6,801 nt of DNA, from contig CAQLOA010000077.1 of the NCBI GenBank assembly GCA_948829205.1, positions 1-6,801 on the forward strand, read 5' to 3'. The DNA comes from an uncultured Eggerthellaceae bacterium. GTDB taxonomy: Bacteria; Actinomycetota; Coriobacteriia; Coriobacteriales; Eggerthellaceae. The position numbers and the translations under genes are program-made. The notes beneath the pieces were generated by a model. The model searched no databases and had not been told where the DNA came from. It saw only the letters and a program-made list of their open reading frames with translations. This document shows, one piece after another, positions 1 through 5,974 of the stretch; the first letter of the stretch is position 1, and each line of letters begins with the position of its first letter.

Positions 1-122
1 CCACCGACCTGCGCTCCGGCACCCAGGGACGCGCCGTGTACACGATGCAGTTCGATTCCTACGAGCCTGTTCCCAAGAACGTCGCGACCGAGATCATCGG
101 CAAGTCCGGCGGAAACGCCTAG
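1..122 (+). CDS. fusA: Elongation factor G, C-terminal fragment
   Basis: The reading frame that starts at base 3 encodes the last 39 residues of a protein and ends at TAG (120-122). The fragment begins TDLRSGTQGRAVYTMQF and continues with a Y-E-P-V-P-x-N-V-A segment. This is the conserved end of EF-G domain V: LRS-x-T-x-GRA-x-YTM-x-F followed by the final helix. EF-G is the cytoplasmic GTPase that drives translocation of tRNA and mRNA on the ribosome and, with ribosome recycling factor, splits post-termination ribosomes. The rest of the gene, including the GTPase domain, lies upstream of the window. The gene ends 34 bases before rpsJ, so the str and S10 gene clusters are joined here. The usual tuf gene is not between them. 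The identification is firm because this C-terminal motif is highly specific. Confidence 0.95.
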   Translation, partial: TDLRSGTQGRAVYTMQFDSYEPVPKNVATEIIGKSGGNA

Positions 123-142
123 TCGCCCGAGTAGAAAGTTTT

Positions 143-148
143 GGAGGT
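143..148 (+). promoter_or_regulatory. Shine-Dalgarno site of rpsJ
   Basis: GGAGGT lies 8 bases upstream of a GTG codon at 157-159. This site decides the rpsJ start: the GTG gives a product beginning MANSKIRIRLK, the normal S10 N-terminus, and no better-placed ATG exists. I see no convincing promoter or terminator in the 34 bases between fusA and rpsJ, so rpsJ is probably transcribed from upstream. Confidence 0.85.
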
Positions 149-156
149 AAGTCAAA

Positions 157-465
157 GTGGCTAATTCGAAGATTCGAATCCGCCTGAAGGGCTACGACCA
201 CGAGATCGTGGACCAGTCCATCAAGCTGATCGTCGACACCGCGCAGAAGACCGGGGCGCAGATTTCCGGCCCCATCCCTCTGCCGACCGAGCGCAACATG
301 TACTGCGTCATCCGCTCGCCGCACGTGGACAAGGACTCGCGCGAGCAGTTCGAGATGCGCACCCACAAGCGCCTCATGGACATCATCAATCCCACGCCCA
401 ACACCGTTGACTCGCTGATGCGCCTCGACCTTCCGGCCGGCGTCGACATCGAGATCAAGCTGTAA
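157..465 (+). CDS. rpsJ: 30S ribosomal protein S10 (NusE)
   Basis: This gene encodes S10, a protein of the 30S head that also acts as NusE, the partner of NusB and NusG in transcription antitermination and transcription-translation coupling. The product has 102 residues, the usual family length. The S10 signature is visible at residues 29-44 (A-Q-K-T-G-A-Q-I-S-G-P-I-P-L-P-T). The exposed loop at about residues 46-60, which reaches into the ribosome in known structures, is followed by a conserved F-E-M-R-T-H-K-R-L helix. Translation starts at GTG, supported by the GGAGGT site 8 bases upstream. The gene is the first of the S10 group, 34 bases after fusA and 12 bases before rplC. There is no sign of truncation or change in key residues. 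Confidence 0.98.
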   Translation: MANSKIRIRLKGYDHEIVDQSIKLIVDTAQKTGAQISGPIPLPTERNMYCVIRSPHVDKDSREQFEMRTHKRLMDIINPTPNTVDSLMRLDLPAGVDIEIKL

Positions 466-477
466 GGGGGTCACGTC

Positions 478-1110
478 ATGATTAACGCTATCTACGGCAA
501 GAAGATCGGCATGACCCAGGAATTCACCGAGGACGGCACCGTCGTGCCCGTCACGGTGATCCAGGCCGAGCCCAACGTCATCACCCAGGTGAAGACGGCG
601 GACACCGACGGCTACGAGGCCGTGCAGATGGGCTTCGGCGCCGTCAAGGAGAACAAGGTCAACAAGCCCATGAAGGGCGAGGCTGATGCGCGCGGCGTGA
701 AGCCCGCGAAGTACCTCCGCGAGGTGCGCGTCGAGAACGCCAGCGAGTACAACGTCGGCGACGAGCACAAGGTCGACGCCTTCGCCGAGGTCGGCAAGGT
801 GGACGTCACCGGCACCTCGAAGGGCAAGGGCTTCGCAGGCGTCATGCGCCGCTACGACTTCCGCGGCGGCCCCGGCGGTCACGGCTCGCACTTCCACCGC
901 GCCCCCGGCTCGGTCGGCATGTGCGCCACGCCCTCCCGCGTGTTCAGGGGCCTGCGCCTTCCCGGCCACATGGGCTGCAAGACCGTCACGGTCCGCAACC
1001 TCGACCTCGTTCGCATTGACGAGGACCAGAACCTGATCATCGTCAAGGGAGCCGTCCCCGGCGGCGTGAACGGCGTCGTTCGCGTGCGCGTCTCCGGCTC
1101 GAAGAACTAA
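478..1110 (+). CDS. rplC: 50S ribosomal protein L3
   Basis: L3 is one of the first proteins to bind 23S rRNA, and its central extension reaches towards the peptidyl-transferase centre. The product has 210 residues, normal for bacteria. The N-terminus (MINAIYGKKIGMTQEF) is typical. The central extension, about residues 123-165, contains the G-G-P-G-G-H-G-S-H-F-H-R-A-P-G-S-V-G run and then C-A-T-P-S-R-V-F. This matches the Gram-positive form rather than the proteobacterial G-Q-N-Q-T-P version whose glutamine is methylated by PrmB. A purine-rich ribosome-binding sequence (AAGGGGG, 464-470) overlaps the rpsJ stop codon and sits 7 bases before the ATG, so translation may be coupled to rpsJ. The gene is followed by rplD after 13 bases. 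Confidence 0.98.
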   Translation: MINAIYGKKIGMTQEFTEDGTVVPVTVIQAEPNVITQVKTADTDGYEAVQMGFGAVKENKVNKPMKGEADARGVKPAKYLREVRVENASEYNVGDEHKVDAFAEVGKVDVTGTSKGKGFAGVMRRYDFRGGPGGHGSHFHRAPGSVGMCATPSRVFRGLRLPGHMGCKTVTVRNLDLVRIDEDQNLIIVKGAVPGGVNGVVRVRVSGSKN

Positions 1111-1123
1111 GGAGTCTGAAACA

Positions 1124-1750
1124 ATGGCAACAGTAGACATCAAGGATGCGAAGGGCAAGTCGGCCGGCAAGGCCGAGCTCAACGATGCCGTCTACGGCAT
1201 CGAGCCCAACATGCATGTGATGCATCGCACCGTGCTTGCCCAGCAGAACGGCTGGCGTCAGGGCACGGCCAACACCAAGACGCGCTCCATGGTGCGCGGC
1301 GGCGGCAAGAAGCCGTGGCGCCAGAAGGGCACCGGCCGTGCGCGCCAGGGCACCATCCGCGCGCCCCAGTGGCGCGGCGGCGGCGTGGTCTTCGGACCTC
1401 ACACCCGCCACTACGACCAGAAGGTCAACGCCAAGGAAGTGAAGCTGGCCATGCGCAGCATCCTCTCCGCGAAGAACGCCGCCGGCGACATCGTCGTGGT
1501 GAAGCCCTTCGAGATGGAGAAGCCCTCCACCAAGGAGGCCTCGGCGGCCCTGAAGGCGCTCGACCTGGCCGGGACTCGCGTGACCTTGGTCATCGCGAAC
1601 GACGACGTGAACACGTTCCTGTCGTTCCGCAACATCCCCGGGGTCGAGATCCTTCCGGTCAACAACATCAACGCATACGACCTCGTCGACAACAAGAAGC
1701 TTGTCATCCAGGACAACTGCCTTAGCTACATCGAGGAGGTGCTTGCATAA
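1124..1750 (+). CDS. rplD: 50S ribosomal protein L4
   Basis: L4 binds 23S rRNA domain I, and its long loop lines the constriction of the nascent peptide exit tunnel. The product has 208 residues, a usual length. The tunnel loop, about residues 45-95, is intact and contains K-K-P-W-R-Q-K-G-T-G-R-A-R-Q-G at 62-76. Lys68 corresponds to E. coli Lys63, a position linked to macrolide resistance, and is not altered here. The globular part follows, with the conserved V-N-x-x-N-A-Y-D-L-V near the C-terminus. An AAGGAG site (1109-1114), overlapping the rplC stop, lies 9 bases before the ATG. In E. coli L4 also represses its own operon through a leader RNA. No leader of that kind can fit here, because fusA runs almost into rpsJ. 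Confidence 0.98.
   Translation: MATVDIKDAKGKSAGKAELNDAVYGIEPNMHVMHRTVLAQQNGWRQGTANTKTRSMVRGGGKKPWRQKGTGRARQGTIRAPQWRGGGVVFGPHTRHYDQKVNAKEVKLAMRSILSAKNAAGDIVVVKPFEMEKPSTKEASAALKALDLAGTRVTLVIANDDVNTFLSFRNIPGVEILPVNNINAYDLVDNKKLVIQDNCLSYIEEVLA
1734..1740 (+). promoter_or_regulatory. Shine-Dalgarno site of rplW inside rplD
   Basis: AGGAGGT, an excellent match to the 16S anti-Shine-Dalgarno, is formed by the last Glu-Glu-Val codons of rplD and lies 9 bases before the rplW ATG (1750). The rplD stop and rplW start share one base (TAATG). The arrangement points to translational coupling, keeping L4 and L23 synthesis equal. Confidence 0.85.
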
Positions 1751-2037
1751 TGAACAAGGATCCCCGCTCCATAATCATCCGTCCCATCATCACGGAGCAC
1801 AGCTACGACGTGATGGAGAACAACGTCTACACCTTCGAGGTGGCGCGCGACGCCAACAAGATCGAGATCAAGAACGCGATCCAGAAGATCTTCGACGTCA
1901 CGGTGACCAAGGTGAACGTGATCAACGTCAAGCCGAAGCCGAAGCGCGTCCGCTACCAGAAGGGCTACACGCGCAACTGGAAGAAGGCCATGGTGACGCT
2001 CGCAGAGGGCGATTCCATCGAAATCTTCGCCAGCTAG
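1750..2037 (+). CDS. rplW: 50S ribosomal protein L23
   Basis: L23 sits at the rim of the nascent peptide exit tunnel and is the main docking point for trigger factor and signal recognition particle. The product has 95 residues, as expected. Visible family features are the N-terminal I-I-R-P-I-I-T-E-H-S segment (residues 9-18), the K-I-E-I-K-N-A-I-Q-K-I-F helix, and the C-terminal W-K-K-A-M-V-T-L-A-E-G-D-S-I. Glu16 aligns with E. coli Glu18, the residue that contacts trigger factor, so docking should be possible. The gene overlaps the rplD stop by one base. In most bacteria rplB follows directly. Here a terminator hairpin begins 23 bases after the stop codon and an unrelated transporter follows. 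Confidence 0.98.
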   Translation: MNKDPRSIIIRPIITEHSYDVMENNVYTFEVARDANKIEIKNAIQKIFDVTVTKVNVINVKPKPKRVRYQKGYTRNWKKAMVTLAEGDSIEIFAS

Positions 2038-2060
2038 GCATCAGTTTTACGGAACAGTAC

Positions 2061-2090
2061 GAAAAGGCGCTTCGGCGCCTTTTCTGCTTT
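2061..2090 (+). terminator. Rho-independent terminator after rplW
   Basis: Bases 2061-2070 and 2075-2084 form a perfect 10-bp stem closed by a UUCG tetraloop with a C-G closing pair, one of the most stable RNA loops known. The lower stem ends in A-U pairs, and the downstream side gives a U-rich tail interrupted by CTGC. This should end the fusA-rpsJ-rplC-rplD-rplW transcript. The reverse strand has no T-rich tail beyond the stem, so the terminator looks one-directional. Confidence 0.92.
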
Positions 2091-2095
2091 ATCAT
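2090..2095 (+). promoter_or_regulatory. Possible -10 element for the ABC transporter operon
   Basis: TATCAT matches the TATAAT consensus at five of six bases and lies directly behind the terminator. If it is used, transcription would begin about at base 2102, the A of the permease ATG, giving a leaderless message. No good -35 hexamer is found 16-18 bases upstream, where the terminator stem lies. The call is therefore tentative. Confidence 0.4.
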
Positions 2096-2101
2096 CTAGG
2101 T

Positions 2102-5100
2102 ATGGCTAGCATGTTCAACAAGGAGGTGCTCAGGTCGATCACGGGGTCGCCTGGGCGCTTCCTTGCCATATTCGCCATCGTGGCGCTGGGCGTCGGATTC
2201 TACGCAGGCCTGCGTATGACCGCGCCCGACATGCGCCTGGCCGCCGATGCGTTCTACGACGCCAACGACCTCATGGACCTGCGCGTCGTCTCCACGATGG
2301 GGATGGCCGAGGGAGACGTCGACGCCATACGCGACGTCGAGGGCGTCGACCAGGTTATGGGCGCCTACGAGACCGACGTCGTAGCCGACATCGCCGGCGA
2401 GCCGTACACCGTTCGCGTTCATTCGCTCCCGATGGGCAAGATCAAGGCCGTCGAGCAGGGCAAGGCCGACGAGATTGACCTGCGCTTCGACATGACGCAG
2501 CTGAACAGGCTCGTCGTCGAGGAGGGACGCCTTCCCTACAACCAGGGCGAGTGCGCCATGTCGGCTGACAAAATAATGTCCGGCCCGTTGGCCGTCGGCG
2601 ACACCGTGCGCATCGCCGAGATGGACGCGTCCGAGCCGCTGCGCGTGACGGAATACAAGGTAGTCGGACTGGTGCACGCCCCCTACTACGCGTCATCGGC
2701 CACCATGGGCGCCTCTTCGCTAGGGTCCGGCGCGGTCGAGCAGTTCATGTACGTCCCGCGCACCGACTTCGCCGACGACTACCCCATGACGGAGGCTTAT
2801 CTCACAGTGTCGGGCGCGCGCGACCTCGTGTCGGGAAGCTTCGACTACCAGTCGCTCGTCGACGACGTGAAGAAAGAGCTCGCCGGGATAGCCGGCGAGC
2901 GCGAGCAGGCGCGCCTCGGCGAGCTGAAGCGCGACGCCCAGGAGGAGCTCGACTCCAAGCGGCGCGAGTTCGAAGCCGAGCGCGACGACGTCTACGCCCG
3001 GCTGGACGAGGCCGCCTCCGAGCTGCAGTCGGCCAAGGACCAGCTGGACTCCAGCGAGGCGCAGCTTGCGGAGGGGGAGCGCGAATACCAGTCGGGCGTT
3101 CGTGAGCTGGCCGCGAAGAGGCAGGACGCCGACGCGCAGCTTTCCCAGGCGCAAAGCGAGCTCGACGCCCGAGCAGCAGAGCTGGAAAGCGGCCAAGCGG
3201 TACTTGCAGAAAAGGAAGCGGAGCTTGCGGCCGGCTGGCAACAGGCTGAGAACGTTGGAATCGGCATCACCCCGCAGAATGCTTCTGAGAAAATAGAGCA
3301 GTTGAAGAACTACCTCGCATCGTTTCCCGAAGGAAGCGACCGGTACAACCAGCTTGCGCAGCAGATAGCAATGCTGGAAGGTCTCGTCGCCGCTCAGGCG
3401 TCATTCGACGCCGCCAAAGCACAGCTCGACGAAGGCGCCGCCCAACTCGCCGCCGGGCGCGAGCAGCTGGAATCCTCGCGCGCCGACGCGCAGGCCCAGA
3501 TCGACTCGCTGGAGGCGCCGGAGTGGCTCGTCATGGACCGCACCAAGAACTACGGCGCCGAAAGCTTCGACTCGGACGCCGGGCGCGTGGACAGCATCGC
3601 GCAGCTGTTCCCGTTCGTCTTCTTCCTGGTGGCGGCGCTCGTGGCGCTCACCTCCATGACGCGCATGGTCGACGAGGAGCGCATGCAGATAGGCACCTTT
3701 AAGGCGCTGGGCTACTCCCGCGCCCGCATAACGTCGAAGTACATGCTCTACGCGGGCGTGGCCTCGCTCGGCGGGTCGGTGGTGGGCATCGCGCTGCTCT
3801 CCTTCACCCTTCCGGCCATCATCATGGTCGCGTACTCCATCGTCTACATCGTTCCAATCGCCAACCTGCAGGTGGACTGGCCCATCGCCGCGATGGCCAC
3901 GCTCCTGGGCGTCGGCATCACGCTGGCGGCCACCGCGTTCGCCTCCGTCGCCACGCTGCGCGAGTCGCCCGCGGCGCTCATGTTGCCGAAGGCCCCCAAG
4001 GCGGGCAAGCGCATCCTGCTCGAACGTGCACGCCCGCTCTGGAACCGCCTGTCGTTTCTGTGGAAGGTGACGTTCCGCAACATCTTCCGCTACAAGAAGC
4101 GCCTGTTCATGACTGTCGCCGGCATCGCCGGGTGCACGGCGCTGCTGCTCACCGGCTTCGGGCTCCAGGATTCCATCAACGACATCATCGACAAGCACTA
4201 CGGCGAGCTGATCGAATACAATGCCGTCGTTTCCATGGAGTCCGACGCCACCGCCGAGGACCGCCAGGCGCTCGAAGACGCGCTCGCCGACGGTGCTACG
4301 GCGTCCAAGGTGGCCATGGCCTACGACGAGCCCATGGCGGTCACGGGCGACGGGGGAGAGCTGTCCGTCCAGCTCATCGTGCCCGAGGATCTGCAGGCCT
4401 TCGCCGAGCTCTGGCACTTCCGTGACCGTCTGACGCACGAAGGCGTGCCCCTGGGCAATGAGGGAGCGGTGGTCACCGAGAAGGTGGCGACGCGCTTCGG
4501 GCTGTCCGTGGGCGACATGCTGCCCCTGGCCGAGCAGGACCAGATGGGCAACGCCACCGACGACGTGTGCGCCCTCCCCGTGACGGGAATCGTCGAGAAC
4601 TACATCGGCCACTCCGTGTTCATGAGCCCGTCGGCCTACGAGCAGGCGTTCGGCAGCGACCCCGCGCCCAACGAGGCCTTCGCGAACACCACCGTGGCCG
4701 CCAGCGACCGCTCCGCCTTCGCCCAGCAGATGCAATCCGCGGACGGCGTCAAGACCGTGTCGTTCAACGACGAGACCATCGACACCTACAGGACGGCGCT
4801 GAAGTCGGTGAACATGGTGGTAGTAGTGCTTATAGTCGCGGCCGCGCTGCTCGCGTTCATCGTGCTGTATAACCTCACCAACATCAACATCGCCGAGCGC
4901 ATGCGCGAGATAGCCACGCTGAAGGTGCTGGGCTTCACGCGGCGCGAGGTGGACCTCTACATATTCAGGGAGATGCTCATCCTGGCGGCGCTGGGCGCGC
5001 TCATAGGCCTTGGGCTGGGCGTCTTCCTCGAGAACTTCGTGGTGACCACCGCCGAGGTGGACGCCGTCATGTTCGGCCGCGACATCCATTGGCCCAGTTT

Positions 5101-5209
5101 CGTGCTGGCGTTCCTCATGACCATGGCGTTCGCCGTGGTGGTCGCGGCCACCATGCGCGGAAAGCTGGACGGGATCGACATGGTCGAAAGCCTGAAGTCG
5201 AACGAGTGA
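2102..5209 (+). CDS. FtsX-type ABC transporter permease with long extracellular coiled coil
   Basis: This gene encodes a 1035-residue membrane protein, the permease of an ABC system of the MacB/LolCE/FtsX superfamily. It has two copies of the FtsX domain. TM1 is at about residues 19-37. A large outer domain (38-500) contains Glu/Gln/Ala/Leu-rich coiled-coil stretches at about 266-380 and 395-470. TM2 (502-522), TM3 (547-580) and TM4 (593-619) follow. TM5 (668-690) opens the second half, with an outer domain to about 900, TM6 (904-927), TM7 (959-983) and TM8 (1000-1019). Both halves have the cytoplasmic coupling segment R-M-x-x-(I/E)-x-T-x-K-x-L-G-(Y/F)-(S/T)-R, near 526-541 and 933-948, that touches the ATPase. 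The ATPase gene follows after 12 bases. Such proteins export substrates or transmit force across the membrane. The substrate here is unknown. The start is uncertain: ATG at 2102 has no upstream ribosome-binding site and may be leaderless, while ATG at 2111 has only a weak TAGGT upstream. Confidence 0.93.
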   Translation: MASMFNKEVLRSITGSPGRFLAIFAIVALGVGFYAGLRMTAPDMRLAADAFYDANDLMDLRVVSTMGMAEGDVDAIRDVEGVDQVMGAYETDVVADIAGEPYTVRVHSLPMGKIKAVEQGKADEIDLRFDMTQLNRLVVEEGRLPYNQGECAMSADKIMSGPLAVGDTVRIAEMDASEPLRVTEYKVVGLVHAPYYASSATMGASSLGSGAVEQFMYVPRTDFADDYPMTEAYLTVSGARDLVSGSFDYQSLVDDVKKELAGIAGEREQARLGELKRDAQEELDSKRREFEAERDDVYARLDEAASELQSAKDQLDSSEAQLAEGEREYQSGVRELAAKRQDADAQLSQAQSELDARAAELESGQAVLAEKEAELAAGWQQAENVGIGITPQNASEKIEQLKNYLASFPEGSDRYNQLAQQIAMLEGLVAAQASFDAAKAQLDEGAAQLAAGREQLESSRADAQAQIDSLEAPEWLVMDRTKNYGAESFDSDAGRVDSIAQLFPFVFFLVAALVALTSMTRMVDEERMQIGTFKALGYSRARITSKYMLYAGVASLGGSVVGIALLSFTLPAIIMVAYSIVYIVPIANLQVDWPIAAMATLLGVGITLAATAFASVATLRESPAALMLPKAPKAGKRILLERARPLWNRLSFLWKVTFRNIFRYKKRLFMTVAGIAGCTALLLTGFGLQDSINDIIDKHYGELIEYNAVVSMESDATAEDRQALEDALADGATASKVAMAYDEPMAVTGDGGELSVQLIVPEDLQAFAELWHFRDRLTHEGVPLGNEGAVVTEKVATRFGLSVGDMLPLAEQDQMGNATDDVCALPVTGIVENYIGHSVFMSPSAYEQAFGSDPAPNEAFANTTVAASDRSAFAQQMQSADGVKTVSFNDETIDTYRTALKSVNMVVVVLIVAAALLAFIVLYNLTNINIAERMREIATLKVLGFTRREVDLYIFREMLILAALGALIGLGLGVFLENFVVTTAEVDAVMFGRDIHWPSFVLAFLMTMAFAVVVAATMRGKLDGIDMVESLKSNE

Positions 5210-5221
5210 TTCGGAGAAGGT

Positions 5222-5923
5222 ATGGCATTCCTCGAAGTGCGCAACGTCTGCAAGACCTACCAGATGGGCGAGGTGAAGGTCGAGGCCGTCAACGACATGG
5301 ACTTCGACGTGGAGCAGGGCGAGTTCGTCGTGGTGGTGGGGCCGTCGGGGTCGGGCAAGACCACGCTGCTGAACATGATAGGCGGCATGGACACGGTGAC
5401 GTCCGGCACCATAACCCTGGACGGCAGCGACATAAGCGCCTACTCGCCCCGCGAGGCCACGCTGTACCGGCGTCACGACATCGGGTTCGTCTTCCAGTTC
5501 TACAACCTGGTGCAGAACCTGAACGCGCTGGAGAACGTGGAGCTGGCGTCGCAGATTTGCAAGGACCCGCTGCCGGCGGCGGAGACGCTGAAGGCGGTGG
5601 GACTGGGGCACAGGCTTGAGAACTTCCCAGGGCAGCTCTCGGGCGGCGAGCAGCAGCGCGTCGCCATAGCCCGCGCGCTGGCGAAGAACCCGAAGCTGCT
5701 GCTCTGCGACGAGCCCACGGGCGCGCTGGACTACAAGACGGGCAAGGCCATCCTCAAGCTGCTGCAGAAGACGTGCTACGACAGCGGCAAGTGCGTCATG
5801 GTGATAACCCACAACGCCGCGCTGGAGGCCATCGCCGACCGCATAATCCGCATCCGCGAGGGGCACGTGGACGCCGTCGAGCTGCAGGAGAGCCCCATGG
5901 ACGCCGACCTGCTGGAATGGTAG
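5222..5923 (+). CDS. ABC transporter ATP-binding protein, MacB/LolD type
   Basis: This is the cytoplasmic ATPase that powers the permease encoded 12 bases upstream. Its 233 residues are the usual length for a stand-alone LolD/MacB/YhaQ-like nucleotide-binding subunit. All catalytic motifs are intact: A-loop Tyr13, Walker A G-P-S-G-S-G-K-T-T at 40-48 (Lys46), Q-loop Gln92 in V-F-Q-F-Y-N-L, signature L-S-G-G-E-Q-Q-R at 139-146, Walker B L-L-L-C-D-E ending in catalytic Glu164, D-loop G-A-L-D at 167-170 and the switch His197. The V-F-Q-F-Y-N-L and L-S-G-G-E-Q-Q-R-V-A-I-A-R-A-L strings are typical of the LolD/MacB branch. GGAG at 5213-5216, just after the permease stop, is the likely ribosome-binding site, 5 bases from the ATG. 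The gene ends in tandem stops (TAGTAG). The substrate cannot be inferred from the ATPase. Confidence 0.96.
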   Translation: MAFLEVRNVCKTYQMGEVKVEAVNDMDFDVEQGEFVVVVGPSGSGKTTLLNMIGGMDTVTSGTITLDGSDISAYSPREATLYRRHDIGFVFQFYNLVQNLNALENVELASQICKDPLPAAETLKAVGLGHRLENFPGQLSGGEQQRVAIARALAKNPKLLLCDEPTGALDYKTGKAILKLLQKTCYDSGKCVMVITHNAALEAIADRIIRIREGHVDAVELQESPMDADLLEW

Positions 5924-5927
5924 TAGA

Positions 5928-5936
5928 TGCTACAAT
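5928..5936 (+). promoter_or_regulatory. Extended -10 promoter of the trigger-factor-like gene
   Basis: TGCTACAAT is a strong extended -10 (TGn followed by TACAAT, five of six bases). It begins five bases after the ATPase stop codon. The hexamer 17 bases upstream (CCTGCT) is a poor -35, as is usual for extended -10 promoters. Transcription would begin near base 5943 and give a leader of about 32 bases that carries the ribosome-binding site. No terminator separates the ATPase from this gene, so readthrough is also possible. Confidence 0.6.
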
Positions 5937-5974
5937 CCTCTCGGAAAACAAACTAGGGACAGGAGAGTACCCAA

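Noticed and set aside
123..156. Leader RNA for L4 autoregulation upstream of rpsJ
   Set aside because: The gap is only 34 bases and contains no stable hairpin beyond the ribosome-binding site.
907..945. L3 lacks the glutamine methylated in E. coli
   Set aside because: The G-S-V-G-M-C-A-T-P-S-R-V form is typical of Gram-positive L3 proteins, so it is not unusual here.
94..1182. A 362-codon open frame on the - strand across rpsJ and rplC
   Set aside because: It has low-complexity Ala/His/Val/Leu/Asp composition, covers two certain ribosomal genes and shows no family signature.
1701..2099. A + strand open frame overlapping rplD and rplW
   Set aside because: It is out of frame with both ribosomal proteins, Arg/His-rich, and runs through the terminator hairpin, which is not coding.
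2038..2101. Insertion-sequence scar at the break in the S10 operon
   Set aside because: Apart from the terminator stem I see no terminal inverted repeats, target-site duplication or transposase remnant.
3401..5866. An 821-codon open frame on the - strand across the permease and ATPase
   Set aside because: It lies opposite two clear genes with intact motifs, is full of His, Arg, Val and Gly as expected from the complement of GC-rich codons, and has no recognisable domain. It is a shadow of codon bias.
5938..5967. Hairpin CTCTC/GAGAG that could hide the ribosome-binding site of the trigger-factor-like gene
   Set aside because: Only five base pairs with a 20-base loop. It is too weak to claim as a regulatory switch.
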